Shown here: positions 45,282 to 54,945 of the stretch, one piece after another
How positions within the stretch are numbered: position 1 is the first letter of the stretch
Layout of the letters: every line of letters begins with the position of its first letter
Assembly: GCF_016862195.1 (NCBI RefSeq)
Contig: NZ_BOMM01000050.1
Span: forward strand, 205,282 to 269,281
DNA: 64,000 nucleotides
Direction: 5' to 3'
DNA from: Paractinoplanes ferrugineus
GTDB lineage: Bacteria > Actinomycetota > Actinomycetes > Mycobacteriales > Micromonosporaceae
Position numbers and translations under genes: made by a program
The notes under the pieces: generated by a model
Seen by the model: only the letters and a program-made list of their open reading frames with translations
The model's database searches: none
Told to the model about the DNA's origin: nothing

Positions 45282-46229
45282 ATGCGGGCACTTCGCGCAC
45301 ACCACCGCGGCGGTCCCGAGCAGCTCGTGCTCGAGGACGTCCCGGTCCCGGTGCCCGGTGCGGACGAGGTGCTGGTCGAGGTGCACGCGGCCGCGATCAC
45401 CCTGGCCGAGCTGACCTGGGAAGAGACCTGGCAGACCCGAGACGGCGTCGACCGTACCCCGACGATCCCCTCGCACGAGGTCAGCGGCGTGGTGGCGGCG
45501 GTCGGCGATCAGGTCACCGCCTTGGCGGCCGGCGACGAGGTGTACGGGCTGGTGGACTTCGACCGCAACGGCGCGGCCGCGGAGTTCGTCACCGTTCCCG
45601 CCTCGGCGCTGGCCGCCAAGCCGGCCCGGATCAGCCACGTCGAGGCGGCCGCTCTGCCGTTGGCCGCACTGACCGCGTGGCAGGCGCTCGTCGACCACGC
45701 CGAACTGCAGAAGGGCGAGCGGGTGCTGGTGCACGGCGGGGCCGGCGGGGTGGGTGTCTACGGTGTCCAGATCGCCGCCGCGCTGGGCGCCCACGTGATC
45801 GCCACCGAACTGCCGGGCAACGAGGCGCTCGTCCGTGACCTGGGCGCCGCCGAGTTCCTCGACTTCACCACGCAGCGCTTCGACGAGGAGCTGTCCGGTC
45901 TCGACGTCGTCCTGGACGCGGTCGGCGGCGACACCCTGGCCCGGTCCTATGCGGTGCTGCGCCCTGGCGGGCGGTTGGTCACCCTGTCCGCCCCGCCCGA
46001 CCAGGCCGAGGCCGACCGGTATCGGCTGCAGGCGGTCTTCTTCATCGTCCGGCCCGACCACGACGAGCTCACCCACATCGCGACCTCGGTGGACGACGGC
46101 ATCTTGCGCCCCATCGTCTCCGAGGTCTTCCCCCTGGCCGAGGGCCGTACCGCATTCGAGCACGGCCGCGGCCCGCGCCGCCCGGGCAAGATCATCCTTG
46201 CGGTACGTCCCGATTCAACGCCGAGGTAA
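45282..46229 (+). CDS. NADP-dependent zinc-free oxidoreductase (MDR/quinone reductase type)
   Basis: This 315-residue medium-chain reductase starts at ATG 45282; a GTG two codons earlier overlaps the previous stop and is also possible. A GroES-like front (IPSHEVSGVVAAVGDQVTAL) lacks the zinc-binding Cys set of alcohol dehydrogenases. The Rossmann part has the nucleotide loop VLVHGGAGGVGVYGVQIAAA. LDVVLDAVGGDTLARSYAVL and GGRLVTLSAPP follow. It is of the quinone-reductase or enoyl-reductase-like type and uses NADPH. It is coupled with the preceding hydrolase; the physiological substrate is unknown. Confidence 0.88.
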   Translation: MRALRAHHRGGPEQLVLEDVPVPVPGADEVLVEVHAAAITLAELTWEETWQTRDGVDRTPTIPSHEVSGVVAAVGDQVTALAAGDEVYGLVDFDRNGAAAEFVTVPASALAAKPARISHVEAAALPLAALTAWQALVDHAELQKGERVLVHGGAGGVGVYGVQIAAALGAHVIATELPGNEALVRDLGAAEFLDFTTQRFDEELSGLDVVLDAVGGDTLARSYAVLRPGGRLVTLSAPPDQAEADRYRLQAVFFIVRPDHDELTHIATSVDDGILRPIVSEVFPLAEGRTAFEHGRGPRRPGKIILAVRPDSTPR

Positions 46230-46287
46230 GGGCGGGTAGGCGCCCCGGTGAGATGCCGAGCAGGGCAACTCACCGGGGCTCGCCGCA

Positions 46288-47880
46288 TCATGGGATCGGA
46301 ACCGCCGCCACCGCTTCATCCACAGTGGCGTAGGCCGGCACGTCGGCCAGCTCGCTGGCCTCGATCGTCAGGCGGGCATCGAGGTATAAGTGCACCAGCA
46401 CCAGCTTCCCCCCGCGCTTCTCGACGCCGTGCCGGATCCGGGCGAGGCCGTCGACCGCACTCGCGCCGAGCTCGAACGAGGCCGCGAGATCGAGGACGAC
46501 CACCCGCTCGCCGCCCGCGAGGACGCGGTTCACCGCGGCGGCGAGCCGATCGACGTTGGCGAAGAAGACCGGGCCGTCGGGACGCAGAACCACCACCCCG
46601 GCCGGCGCCGGCAGCTCCGGAAAGCGTTCGAGGTCGAGGTAGGCGCCGTCCGGCGCGCGGCCCAGCCGGGAGACCCGCAGTCGACTCGCATCGGCGATGA
46701 AGATGAGCAGGGACAGGCCGACGGCGATCAGCAGGCCGGGAACGAGCGTGAAGAGCATGACGCCCAGAGCGGCCGCGGACCAGACGATCGTCGCGCGCCG
46801 ATCCTGCCGCAGGTAGATCAACGGCTGGGCCAGGCTCAGGAACGGGCGCACCGCCATGATCACGACGGCGGCCAGCACCGGCTCGGGAACCAGGACGAAC
46901 ACCGGAGCCAGCGCGACCGCCACCACCAGCAGCAGCGCCACGCACAGCGCCGGCAGCCAGCGGGTCCGGCCGCCGGCGGCGGCGCTGCTCGCCGACGGGC
47001 TACCGGCCACCGGCAGGCCGCCGGCCAGCCCGGCGAGGAGATTGGCGGCGCCGAGGCCGGTCATCTCCCGGCTCGGGTCGGCCGGCGGATCGTCCGGGCC
47101 GGCCAGGCGTTCGGCGATGCCATGGGTCAGCGCGAAGGAGATGAGGGCGAGACCCGCCGCGGCCGGGGCCATGGCGAGCCAGGTACCGGCGCCGGCGTGC
47201 GGCAGGGCGAGCTGCGGAAATCCGGCCGGCACCCGCGGGACGTCGGCCACACCGTGCCGGTTCAGATGCAGACCGGCCGCGACCGCGGACGCGGTGATCA
47301 GGACGATGAGTACGGCGGGCAGGCGAGGCCATCGGCGCTCCAGCGCCAGCAGGATCCCGAGAGCGACGACGCCGGTCAGGACGGACGCCGGGCTCCACTG
47401 CCGTACCGCCCGCAGCACATCCCAGCTCCGCTCGAAGACGTCGCCGTTTCGCGTCGCCACCTCGGCCAGCACCGCGGCCTGACGCACGACGATGACGACC
47501 GCGAGGCCGAACAGGAAACCGCGGAGCGCTTCCGGGGCGACGAAACGGGCCACGAAGCCGGCCCGCAGCAGGCCGGTGAGCAGCAGGATCCCCCCGGTGA
47601 GCAGGGTCAGCACGATCACCTGCCGTCCGCGCTGATCCGGGTCGGAAGGCAGGCGCTGCAACGCCGCAGCGGCCAGGACGGCCGTCGCGGCGGTGGCGCC
47701 GGCGAGGATGCGCACGGAGCGGCCGACGACCGCGTACGCCAGGACGCACAGCGGCGCGGCCGCCAGCGCCTGCGCGGCCGGCACCCCGGCGATCAGCGCG
47801 AAAGCCACCGTCTCCGGGGCGAGCAGCGCCACCGCGGTCAGCGCGGCGACCACCTCGGTACGGGCGGTTCGGCCGGCCAC
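46288..47880 (-). CDS. SulP-family anion transporter with STAS domain
   Basis: This 530-residue transporter starts at GTG 47880, four bases after the stop of the DUF4331 gene; longer reading is antisense or out-of-frame of that gene. About ten to eleven membrane helices fill residues 10-400, starting with EVVAALTAVALLAPETVAFA, a good match to the first SulP helix. The C-terminal STAS domain (about 415-525) has YLDLERFPELPAPAGVVVLR, VVLDLAASFELGASAVDGLA and ASELADVPAYATVDEAVA. It should import or exchange sulfate, bicarbonate or a related anion. Confidence 0.88.
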   Translation of the reverse strand: MAGRTARTEVVAALTAVALLAPETVAFALIAGVPAAQALAAAPLCVLAYAVVGRSVRILAGATAATAVLAAAALQRLPSDPDQRGRQVIVLTLLTGGILLLTGLLRAGFVARFVAPEALRGFLFGLAVVIVVRQAAVLAEVATRNGDVFERSWDVLRAVRQWSPASVLTGVVALGILLALERRWPRLPAVLIVLITASAVAAGLHLNRHGVADVPRVPAGFPQLALPHAGAGTWLAMAPAAAGLALISFALTHGIAERLAGPDDPPADPSREMTGLGAANLLAGLAGGLPVAGSPSASSAAAGGRTRWLPALCVALLLVVAVALAPVFVLVPEPVLAAVVIMAVRPFLSLAQPLIYLRQDRRATIVWSAAALGVMLFTLVPGLLIAVGLSLLIFIADASRLRVSRLGRAPDGAYLDLERFPELPAPAGVVVLRPDGPVFFANVDRLAAAVNRVLAGGERVVVLDLAASFELGASAVDGLARIRHGVEKRGGKLVLVHLYLDARLTIEASELADVPAYATVDEAVAAVPIP

Positions 47881-47884
47881 GATC

Positions 47885-48913
47885 TCAGTGCTCGTCGACC
47901 GGCACGACGTACGGGAAAAGGTTTTGGCTGCGGGCGACGTCGCCCGCCTGGAGACCGGTCGAGATCGCCGAGTTGGTGGCCACGGAGAACATGACCTCCG
48001 GGGCGTTGTCGCCCAGCCGGCGGCCGTTGAAAGCGGCGAAGCCGTACGAGGCCGGCGCACCGACCACGTACCCCAGCAGGTCGGGAACAATCCGGGCGAC
48101 CACGTCGGCGGCGTACGCCTCGGGCCGCTCGGAGGTGGCGCGCCGCCGGACGACCGAGGCGATCAGATCACCGATGGCCGAGCCGTAGTTCGCGGCGTCG
48201 TCGCGGGGGTGAGTTTCGTTGGCGTGGCTGGCCGGCTCGCCGCCGGCGTCGCGGAAGATCGGCCAGATCATCGGGAGGCCGGTCCGGCCGACCTGCCGCC
48301 AGCCGCCGGCGTCGGTGGCCAGTTTGGCCGTGCTCCACGTGGCGATCGGCCGCCCCGCCCGCCATTCGCCGGTGCCGACCGGCACCGTCAGTACGATGGA
48401 CTGCACGGTCGAGCCGGTGAACGTGTCCTTGGCGGCGCCGGCCGCCCAGCGGGTCAGGTCGGCGTCGGCGCCGTGCTGGACCGCCTGGTCGACGGCGTCG
48501 AGCTGGCCGAGGTCGAGGAAGAACGGCTCGACCGCCGGCCCCGCCCAGACCCGGCCGCCCTCGGCGGTGGGCACCTCCCGCCCGGTACGCCCGCGGGCCA
48601 GCACCGTGCCGGCGGCGGAGTCGTCGCGCGCATCGGCCCCGGTCAGCCGGGAGACGGTGAACGGCTGCCCGTCACCGTCGTCGGGCTCGAACGCCAGCCG
48701 GTAGGTGAGCCCCTCATCGAGCTCGCCGTCCAGATGCACCTTGAACTCGTAGCGGGCCTCCGGGTGGAAGGCGTCGGGGTGGGTGTCACCGGCCAGCGAG
48801 GTCCGCACATTCATGATCAGCACGGTGTCCGTGGCATCGTCGAAGAGGTACTGGTCGGTGATGTTGAGCCGCGGGTCCTGCCGCGCGAGCGGCGAGTCGA
48901 GGTGGTGCGACAT
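47885..48913 (-). CDS. DUF4331 protein
   Basis: This 342-residue protein opens with the family signature MSHHLDSPLARQDPRLNITD, then QYLFDDATDTVLIMNV, and ends with NGRRLGDNAPEVMFSVATN. DUF4331 proteins are beta-rich and widely found, with no settled activity. No signal peptide is seen here. It is the first gene of a unit with the SulP transporter. The palindrome CAGTCATCCGACTG (48980-48993) lies 67 bases upstream of the start. Confidence 0.85.
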   Translation of the reverse strand: MSHHLDSPLARQDPRLNITDQYLFDDATDTVLIMNVRTSLAGDTHPDAFHPEARYEFKVHLDGELDEGLTYRLAFEPDDGDGQPFTVSRLTGADARDDSAAGTVLARGRTGREVPTAEGGRVWAGPAVEPFFLDLGQLDAVDQAVQHGADADLTRWAAGAAKDTFTGSTVQSIVLTVPVGTGEWRAGRPIATWSTAKLATDAGGWRQVGRTGLPMIWPIFRDAGGEPASHANETHPRDDAANYGSAIGDLIASVVRRRATSERPEAYAADVVARIVPDLLGYVVGAPASYGFAAFNGRRLGDNAPEVMFSVATNSAISTGLQAGDVARSQNLFPYVVPVDEH

Positions 48914-48979
48914 GAGCGTCTCCTGTGGTCGGTGGTTCTTCGTCGTCTCATCCTCGGAGCAACCGGCCGGGCCACGCCG

Positions 48980-48993
48980 CAGTCATCCGACTG
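48980..48993 (-). promoter_or_regulatory. AGTC-N4-GACT palindrome, site 5
   Basis: CAGTCATCCGACTG lies between the end of the MFS gene and the start of the DUF4331 gene, so it serves the latter. Confidence 0.5.
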
Positions 48994-49005
48994 CAATGGA
49001 GAACA

Positions 49006-50337
49006 TCAGGCCAGGCTCCCCACGGTTTCGGGCACCGGCCGGGTCTCGGCCGCCTGTTCGCGCCGCATCAGCGCCGCCAGCAGTCCCACGAGCGCGAGAC
49101 CGGCGCACGCGGCCGCCACGATCGCGTAGTACGGCGCGAACAGGCTCCCGGTGGCCTCCTCGATCCGGCCGTAGACCAGCGGGCCGACGAAGCTGCCGGC
49201 GACGCCGACGGTGTTGACGAACGCCAGGCCCGCGGCGGCCACCACACCGGCCATCCGGGACATCGCCGCGGACCAGAAAAGCGGAAGTGTGCCGAGGCTG
49301 AAGAAGCTGGACACCAGGATCAGGCTCACCCGCCAGACCGCGTCGGTGGACGCCAAAAAGCCGATCATCAGTACCAGCACGGCGCCCGCGCAGATGCCGA
49401 TGAGCAGCACCTCGTGGCCGTAGCGGCGCTTCAGCCAGGGGAACAGCAGCACCCCGGCGAGGCCGGTGAGCCCGACCCCGCCGGCCACCACCCCGACCAG
49501 GAAGGCGCTGTCCAGACCGAGTGCCTGCAGCAGGGAGGGGAAGTTGAACGCCACGCCGGCCTGGATCGCCTGATTGACGAAGAAGATCGCCCCGAGCACC
49601 AGGACCACCGGGCGACCGAACGCCAGCCGGAAGTTGCCGCTCCGGGCGCCGGCCGGGGCCGCCCGGACCTCGACGCGTTCGGTGAGCAGAGCCGCTTCCT
49701 CGGCGGTGAGCCAGCGGGCGTCGGCCGGCCGGTTGGGCAGGAACCGCCAGACCAGGCCGCCGACGAGGATCGTGACCGCCCCCTCGATCAGGAACATCCA
49801 CTGCCAGCCGTGCAACCCGCCGGCCCCGTCCAGTTCCATCAGGGCGCCGCTCAGCGGCGATCCGACCAGAGCACCGATGCAGGGTGCCGTGTAGATCAGG
49901 CCGACCATGGTGACCCGGTGCTTCTGCGAGAACCAGAGCGTGACCATGTACATCAGCGCGGGAACCAGCCCGGCCTCGGCCGCGCCCAGCAGGAGCCGCA
50001 GGAGGTAGAAGGAGGTCTCGTTCTGCACGAACATCATGGCCGCAGACACCGCGCCCCAGGTCACCGTGATCCGGGTGATCCACACCCGCGGCCCGACCCG
50101 GTGAAGCGCCAGGTTGCTCGGTATCTCCAGCAGCGCATAGCTGAGGAAGAACAGGCCGGCGCCGAGCCCGTACGCGGCGGCGCCGATCCCGACATCGGCC
50201 GCCAGCGCGGTCTTGGCGAGCGCGAGGTTGGCGCGGTCAACGTAGGACATGAAGTACGTGATGCCGATGATGGACAACAGCCGCGTCATCGCCTTCTTCG
50301 CCACCTGTTCGTACCGGGTAGCCACAGTGGGATTCAT
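49006..50337 (-). CDS. MFS transporter, anion:cation symporter type
   Basis: This 443-residue major facilitator has twelve membrane helices. The front ITYFMSYVDRANLALAKTAL (about residues 20-39) is the signature of the ACS family, which transports tartrate, phthalate, hexuronates and similar organic anions. GLFFLSYALLEIPSNLALHR and RVGPRVWITRITVTWG fit loop 2-3 of the same group. The start at 50337 overlaps the stop of the alpha/beta hydrolase gene (ATGA), so uptake of an organic acid or ester and its hydrolysis may be linked. The substrate is not known. Confidence 0.88.
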   Translation of the reverse strand: MNPTVATRYEQVAKKAMTRLLSIIGITYFMSYVDRANLALAKTALAADVGIGAAAYGLGAGLFFLSYALLEIPSNLALHRVGPRVWITRITVTWGAVSAAMMFVQNETSFYLLRLLLGAAEAGLVPALMYMVTLWFSQKHRVTMVGLIYTAPCIGALVGSPLSGALMELDGAGGLHGWQWMFLIEGAVTILVGGLVWRFLPNRPADARWLTAEEAALLTERVEVRAAPAGARSGNFRLAFGRPVVLVLGAIFFVNQAIQAGVAFNFPSLLQALGLDSAFLVGVVAGGVGLTGLAGVLLFPWLKRRYGHEVLLIGICAGAVLVLMIGFLASTDAVWRVSLILVSSFFSLGTLPLFWSAAMSRMAGVVAAAGLAFVNTVGVAGSFVGPLVYGRIEEATGSLFAPYYAIVAAACAGLALVGLLAALMRREQAAETRPVPETVGSLA

Positions 50338-51158
50338 TGCGTGGCCCGGGCGGCGGACTCGATGGTGGCGGTGACATCGCCGGGCCGGGACACCATCGGC
50401 AGGTGGCCGGTCGGCGAGACGGTCACGTGCGCCTTGATGCTCGCGGCCATCGCCCGCTGGGCCGAGGCCGGGATCACCTTGTCCTTGGTGCCGACCTCGT
50501 ACCAGGACGGGATGGTCTGCCAGGCGGGGGCGCCGGACGGCTCACCCAGCGCGCCGTAGGTGATCGGGCGCTGGGTGACGGCCAGGACCCGGCCGCGGGC
50601 GGGCGGCAGGTCGTTGGCGAACGCCGACGGGAACAGCGCCTTGTTGATGTAGAAGTCCGTGGTGAGAACGGGAGCGCCGGCCGGGACCAGGTCGAACACG
50701 TCGGTTATCACCGGGTTGGCGAGGACCGAGTCCGGCCCGGACAGCGAGATGACCGCCTGCCCCTCGGCCGGTGCGAAGGCGTCCACATAGACCAGCGCCC
50801 GGACCGCGGCGGAACCGGTGGCGGCGTTGGTGATCACCGCGCCGCCGTACGAATGTCCGACCAGCACGATCGGGCCGGTGATGGCGCCGAGGTATTCGCG
50901 CAGGGCGCGGGCGTCGCCGGAGAGGCTGCGCAGCGGAGTCGGGAACACCTCGACCGGGTAGCCGTCGTCGAGCAGCCGGGCGGCGACGCCGTCCCAGCTG
51001 GAGCTGTCCGCCCAGGCGCCGTGCACCAGCACGACGGTGGGCTTCACCCGGGCATGTCCCGCGGTACCGGCCGACGCGGCGCCGGCCACGTACAGCAGCA
51101 GGGCCACAACGGCCAGGGTGGAAACGGTGAGAGCCGCAGCGCGGCGAGTGATATGCAC
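50334..51158 (-). CDS. secreted alpha/beta hydrolase
   Basis: This 274-residue hydrolase has an N-terminal signal sequence (residues 1-30, LTVSTLAVVALLLYVAGAAS). The mature fold begins TVVLVHGAWADSSSWDGVAA. The nucleophile is in LVGHSYGGAVITNAA, the acid near EVGTKDKVIPASAQR, and the His in VSPTGHLPMVSRPG. It resembles the salicylate-esterase/RutD-like group of plant and bacterial hydrolases. The exact ester is unknown. It is first in a two-gene unit with the MFS transporter. The palindrome GGTCAAATGACTG (51196-51208) stands 38 bases upstream of the ATG. Confidence 0.88.
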   Translation of the reverse strand: MHITRRAAALTVSTLAVVALLLYVAGAASAGTAGHARVKPTVVLVHGAWADSSSWDGVAARLLDDGYPVEVFPTPLRSLSGDARALREYLGAITGPIVLVGHSYGGAVITNAATGSAAVRALVYVDAFAPAEGQAVISLSGPDSVLANPVITDVFDLVPAGAPVLTTDFYINKALFPSAFANDLPPARGRVLAVTQRPITYGALGEPSGAPAWQTIPSWYEVGTKDKVIPASAQRAMAASIKAHVTVSPTGHLPMVSRPGDVTATIESAARATQ

Positions 51159-51195
51159 GTCGGTGACGCTAGGAGCGAGCCCCGTACCGAGCTTG

Positions 51196-51208
51196 GGTCA
51201 AATGACTG
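51196..51208 (-). promoter_or_regulatory. AGTC-N4-GACT palindrome, site 6
   Basis: GGTCAAATGACTG, 38 bases upstream of the secreted hydrolase gene. Confidence 0.45.
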
Positions 51209-51253
51209 CCACACCGACCTCGATAAACGGCGGGTAATCGCCGGTCCTGCGGA

Positions 51254-51267
51254 TAGTCGTCTGACTG
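51254..51267 (+). promoter_or_regulatory. AGTC-N4-GACT palindrome, site 7
   Basis: TAGTCGTCTGACTG, about 90 bases upstream of the Ser/Thr kinase start. Sites 6 and 7 share the divergent hydrolase/kinase promoter region. Confidence 0.5.
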
Positions 51268-51355
51268 ATGCCGACGCACCGGGGAGCCGGGAATCCTTCG
51301 GTTTGTCGGCCACCCGCCGACCGAGCCACACAGGGTGATGGGCAGGGAGGTACCG

Positions 51356-52222
51356 ATGCACCAGATCGCGGACCCGGCCGCCGGAGCGGTCATCGCCGGA
51401 CGGTACCGGCTGCACTCACGCATCGCGCGAGGTGGCATGGGTACGGTCTGGCAGGCCTTCGACGAGGTCCTGGGCCGCTGGGTGGCGGCCAAGCAGTACG
51501 ACGTCGCCGCCCAGCACAGCGATCTGCCCCGGCCGTTGGCGCTGGCGCAGCGGGAGGGCCGGATAGCGGGACGTTTCAGCCTGCACGGCGTCGTCCGCAT
51601 CTTCGATCTCGCGGTCCATCACGACAGCCCGTGGCTGGTGATGGAACTACTGAGCGGCTGGTCGCTGGCCACGGAGATCGCCGGGCGGGGCCGGCTCACG
51701 GCGGGCCGGACCACGACGATCGCGGGGGCGCTGCTGACCGTTCTCGAGGCCCTGCACGCCGACGGCGTGATCCATCGCGACATCAAACCGGCCAACGTGC
51801 AACTGACCGCCGCGGACGACGTCGTTCTCCTCGATTTCGGCATCGCCGTCGACCGCTGCCGGCGCCCGGCCGAACGGACAGCGTTCCCCGCGGGCAGCCC
51901 GGCATTCGTGGCTCCGGAGGTCTTCGCCGGCGCCCCATTCAGCCCGGCCACCGATTTGTACGCGCTGGGCGTGACCCTCTTCTGCGCCGCCGAGGGACAT
52001 CTGCCGTTCCCGGGCGCCGCCTGGGCGGAACCCCTCGTCGAGGCCCGGCCGACCTTCCGCTACGCGGGTGCCTTGGACACCCTGATCGGCGGACTGCTCA
52101 AGCTGGACCCGTGCGAGCGGTTGACCGCAGCGGAAGCCTTCGCCTGCTGGCTGGACGCCGTTGCGGCCCAGCAGCAGCCCGGCGAAGGCCGTCACAGGTC
52201 GGACATGCGGGACGCGAGCTGA
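51356..52222 (+). CDS. soluble Ser/Thr protein kinase
   Basis: This 288-residue Hanks-type kinase starts at ATG 51356, with GGGAGG seven bases upstream. The glycine loop is IARGGMGTVWQAFD, the ATP Lys is in WVAAKQYDV, the catalytic loop is VIHRDIKPANVQL, the Mg loop is LLDFGIAVD, and the activation end is SPAFVAPEVFAG. It has no membrane helix and no PASTA or other sensor region, unlike most actinobacterial STPKs, so it must be brought to its target by partners. The last 31 bases overlap the convergent LAL gene. The PP2C phosphatase at 37957 may reverse its action. Confidence 0.92.
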   Translation: MHQIADPAAGAVIAGRYRLHSRIARGGMGTVWQAFDEVLGRWVAAKQYDVAAQHSDLPRPLALAQREGRIAGRFSLHGVVRIFDLAVHHDSPWLVMELLSGWSLATEIAGRGRLTAGRTTTIAGALLTVLEALHADGVIHRDIKPANVQLTAADDVVLLDFGIAVDRCRRPAERTAFPAGSPAFVAPEVFAGAPFSPATDLYALGVTLFCAAEGHLPFPGAAWAEPLVEARPTFRYAGALDTLIGGLLKLDPCERLTAAEAFACWLDAVAAQQQPGEGRHRSDMRDAS

Positions 52223-54945
52223 GCCCGCGAGCTGATGCCCAGCTTCGGGAAGATCCGGTAGAGGTGCGAGCCGATCGTGCGCGGCGACAGGTAGAGCTGT
52301 TGTCCGATCTCTCGGTTCGAGAGCCCCGAGGCCACCAGCCGGGCGATCTGCATCTCCTGCGGTGTCAACGTCGACGCCTGCGTCTCCGCTCCGTCGATCG
52401 GGATCTGTTCCCCGGCCGCCCTCAGCCCGGCCCGGGCCTGGCGCGCCCATCCCCTCGCCCCGAGCACCTCGAAGGTGGCCAGAGCGGACCGGAGCAGAAC
52501 GCGCGATTCGGCCGGCCGGCGCCCGAGCCTGAGCCAGTTGCCGTAGGCCAGCTCGATCCGGGCGCGCGGCCACGGCCAGCGCGTCAGGTCCTGCGCCAGC
52601 CCGAGTTGGAACAGTCGCTCGGCGTCGGCGTTCTTCGCCAGCATCGGCCGGGCGTACAGAAGATGGACGCCGAGGATCGGTGACTGTGTCGTCTCGGCCA
52701 GCGTCTCCAGCCGCGCCACCACCGCTCGGACCGCCTCGGTGGCCCCGCACCCGACGGCCGCCTCGACGAGGAACATCACCGCACTGAGTTGTTCGCGCGG
52801 GTGGTGGCAGGGGCCTAGCGGATCGAAGATCGGCGCGAGCGCGGCGTACGCCGCGGCATGGCGCCCTTCGGACAGGTGAGCGGTGCCCCGCGCAAGCTGC
52901 ACCAGGGAACGGAAGTCGCCGGCCACCTGACCGGCGCAGGCGGCCTCGACCTCGGCCGCGTGCCGCAGCGCCGGGTCCGTGTCCCCGGTGAGCCCCTCGT
53001 ACACCGCCTCAACCACGACCGTACCGGTCCGCCAGGTCGACTGGTCGGTGTCCTTGGCGAGCTGCCGGCCCTCCTCCAGGCTCTGGCCGGCGCGACGCCA
53101 GTTCCCGAGGTCGAGGCAGACCGCGGCCTGGACGGCCAGCAGTTGCGAGAGCAGGCCCAGCTGCCCGCGTTCGCGCAACTTCGATTCCGCCCCGTTGAAG
53201 TAGTCGGCGGCCAACGGGTCGGCGCCCGCAGCCCGGGCGGCCATGCCGAGCTGGCGCAACTGGTCGACGTTGGACACTCCCTCGGCGGTGATCGTCTCGA
53301 GCCGGATCCGGGTCTGCCGCGCTCGCCCGAGCGGGTCGGCCGCGACCATCGCGTAGGTGCGGCGTGGATCAGCCGCCGCCTCGGTCAGGCTCTCGGCCGT
53401 GCTCGCCACGTGGGCCCGTTCGGATTGATCGCTGACCGCCCACCAGCACCGCAGCGCGGCGCTGGACAGCAGGTCGAGGGCCAGGTCCAGCCCGCCCGAC
53501 TCCGCCGACCGGGTCGCCAGCGCGCAGAGCTCACGAACCCGGGCCGAATCGCCGAGCTTGCCCTCGCTGAACAGCTCCCGCAGCCATTCGGCCCGGGCCT
53601 GGTCGAGATCGGATAGATCGTTGATCTCGGCGGCGTCGACGAGCCGGTGGACGAGATCGGCCCGGCCGAGGCCGAAAGCATGCTGCGCGGCGAGCAGCAG
53701 CCGTCGCGCCCGGGTCTCCGGGTCGCTGGTCAGCTGGGCCGATCGTTGCAGGGCGGTGATCGCGCTGAGCACCGATCCGCGCCTGATGCTCTCCACGTGG
53801 CTGTCGTCGAGCCGGGCGGCGACGTCGTCGTCGGGGCCGTCGACGGACTGGGCCTGATGCCATACCTGGCGGTACGGCTCGAAACGCAACACTTCGCTCA
53901 TCGCCGCGTGCGCCGCCTGCCGCCGGCGCAACCGCTCGTTGTACAGGACGCCCGAGCGCACCAGCGGATGCCGGAAACGGACGCCCACGTGGTCGAAGGC
54001 CACCAGGCGGGATTCAGCGGCCGGCTCCAGACATTCCGTCGACACGCCGACCCCGGCCAGGATGGCGGTTCCGGCCAGGATCTCGGCCAGGCTCTCGGTC
54101 GCGTTGACAGCCGCGACGAGAAGGGCGTCGCGGGTGAGCGGCGGCAACTCCGTGATCCGGGCCGCGAACGCGTGCTCCAGCCTGGTGGTCAGCGGCACCG
54201 AGGCCGGTCCCGAGCTGAAGATGTCGATCCCGGCCGAGCGCCATGCGGTGGGCAGTTCGACCAGGGCCAGCGGGTTGCCCTCGGCCTGGCTCAGCACGGC
54301 GCGCTGGTCGGCCGGGGTGAGGTCGCCGGACATGGCGAGAAGCACGCGCGACGACTCGGCGTCCAGGGCCGGCAGGTTGATCTCGATGACGTCGGCCGCG
54401 CTGATGGCGACTGGGTGCCCGTCGCGGAGCCCGGAGATCATGACCACCGGATCGTGGCGTATCCGGCGCGACACGAAGGCGAGCACGTCCTGCGTGGGCT
54501 CGTCCAGCCATTGCACGTCATCGACGACCAGCACGACCGGCCTCGAGCCGGCGGCGTCCGTGATGAGGGTCAGGGCGGCCAGGGCGGTGAGGAAGAGCTC
54601 GGGCGGCGGTCCGGCCATGGCGCCGAACGCGGTGGACAGCGCATCGTGTTGGACCGGCGGCAACGCCACCAGCCCGGACATGAGGGGTAACAGCAGCTGA
54701 TGCAGCCCGCTGAACGGCAGCATCGCCTCGGACTCGACCCCGGAGGCGGGGAGCACGAGCGCGCCCCGATGGCGGGCCGTTTCGGCCGCGGCTCGCAGGA
54801 TGCTCGACTTGCCCACTCCGGGCTGGCCGCGCACCAGGAGCGAGGCACCCTCGTGCTCGATGCCGCCGATCACCCGATCGAGGAGCGCGAGCTCGGTACC
54901 CCTACCGACCAGGCCGTCTCGGACCGCTACCGGTTGCGCTGTCAT
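52192..54945 (-). CDS. LAL-type LuxR-family regulator
   Basis: This 917-residue LAL regulator starts at ATG 54945, inside the stop of the upstream AAA gene (ATGA overlap); longer open reading to 55536 is out-of-frame text of that gene. The NTPase has Walker A VRGQPGVGKSSIL and Walker B VVLVVDDVQWLDE. Helical repeats follow. The LuxR HTH is LTPQEMQIARLVASGLSNRE and LYLSPRTIGSHLYRIFPKLG (about 52210-52385). It is coupled to the HTH-less partner gene before it, so the two proteins are made in equal amounts and may form one complex. Confidence 0.92.
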   Translation of the reverse strand: MTAQPVAVRDGLVGRGTELALLDRVIGGIEHEGASLLVRGQPGVGKSSILRAAAETARHRGALVLPASGVESEAMLPFSGLHQLLLPLMSGLVALPPVQHDALSTAFGAMAGPPPELFLTALAALTLITDAAGSRPVVLVVDDVQWLDEPTQDVLAFVSRRIRHDPVVMISGLRDGHPVAISAADVIEINLPALDAESSRVLLAMSGDLTPADQRAVLSQAEGNPLALVELPTAWRSAGIDIFSSGPASVPLTTRLEHAFAARITELPPLTRDALLVAAVNATESLAEILAGTAILAGVGVSTECLEPAAESRLVAFDHVGVRFRHPLVRSGVLYNERLRRRQAAHAAMSEVLRFEPYRQVWHQAQSVDGPDDDVAARLDDSHVESIRRGSVLSAITALQRSAQLTSDPETRARRLLLAAQHAFGLGRADLVHRLVDAAEINDLSDLDQARAEWLRELFSEGKLGDSARVRELCALATRSAESGGLDLALDLLSSAALRCWWAVSDQSERAHVASTAESLTEAAADPRRTYAMVAADPLGRARQTRIRLETITAEGVSNVDQLRQLGMAARAAGADPLAADYFNGAESKLRERGQLGLLSQLLAVQAAVCLDLGNWRRAGQSLEEGRQLAKDTDQSTWRTGTVVVEAVYEGLTGDTDPALRHAAEVEAACAGQVAGDFRSLVQLARGTAHLSEGRHAAAYAALAPIFDPLGPCHHPREQLSAVMFLVEAAVGCGATEAVRAVVARLETLAETTQSPILGVHLLYARPMLAKNADAERLFQLGLAQDLTRWPWPRARIELAYGNWLRLGRRPAESRVLLRSALATFEVLGARGWARQARAGLRAAGEQIPIDGAETQASTLTPQEMQIARLVASGLSNREIGQQLYLSPRTIGSHLYRIFPKLGISSRAQLASRMSDL

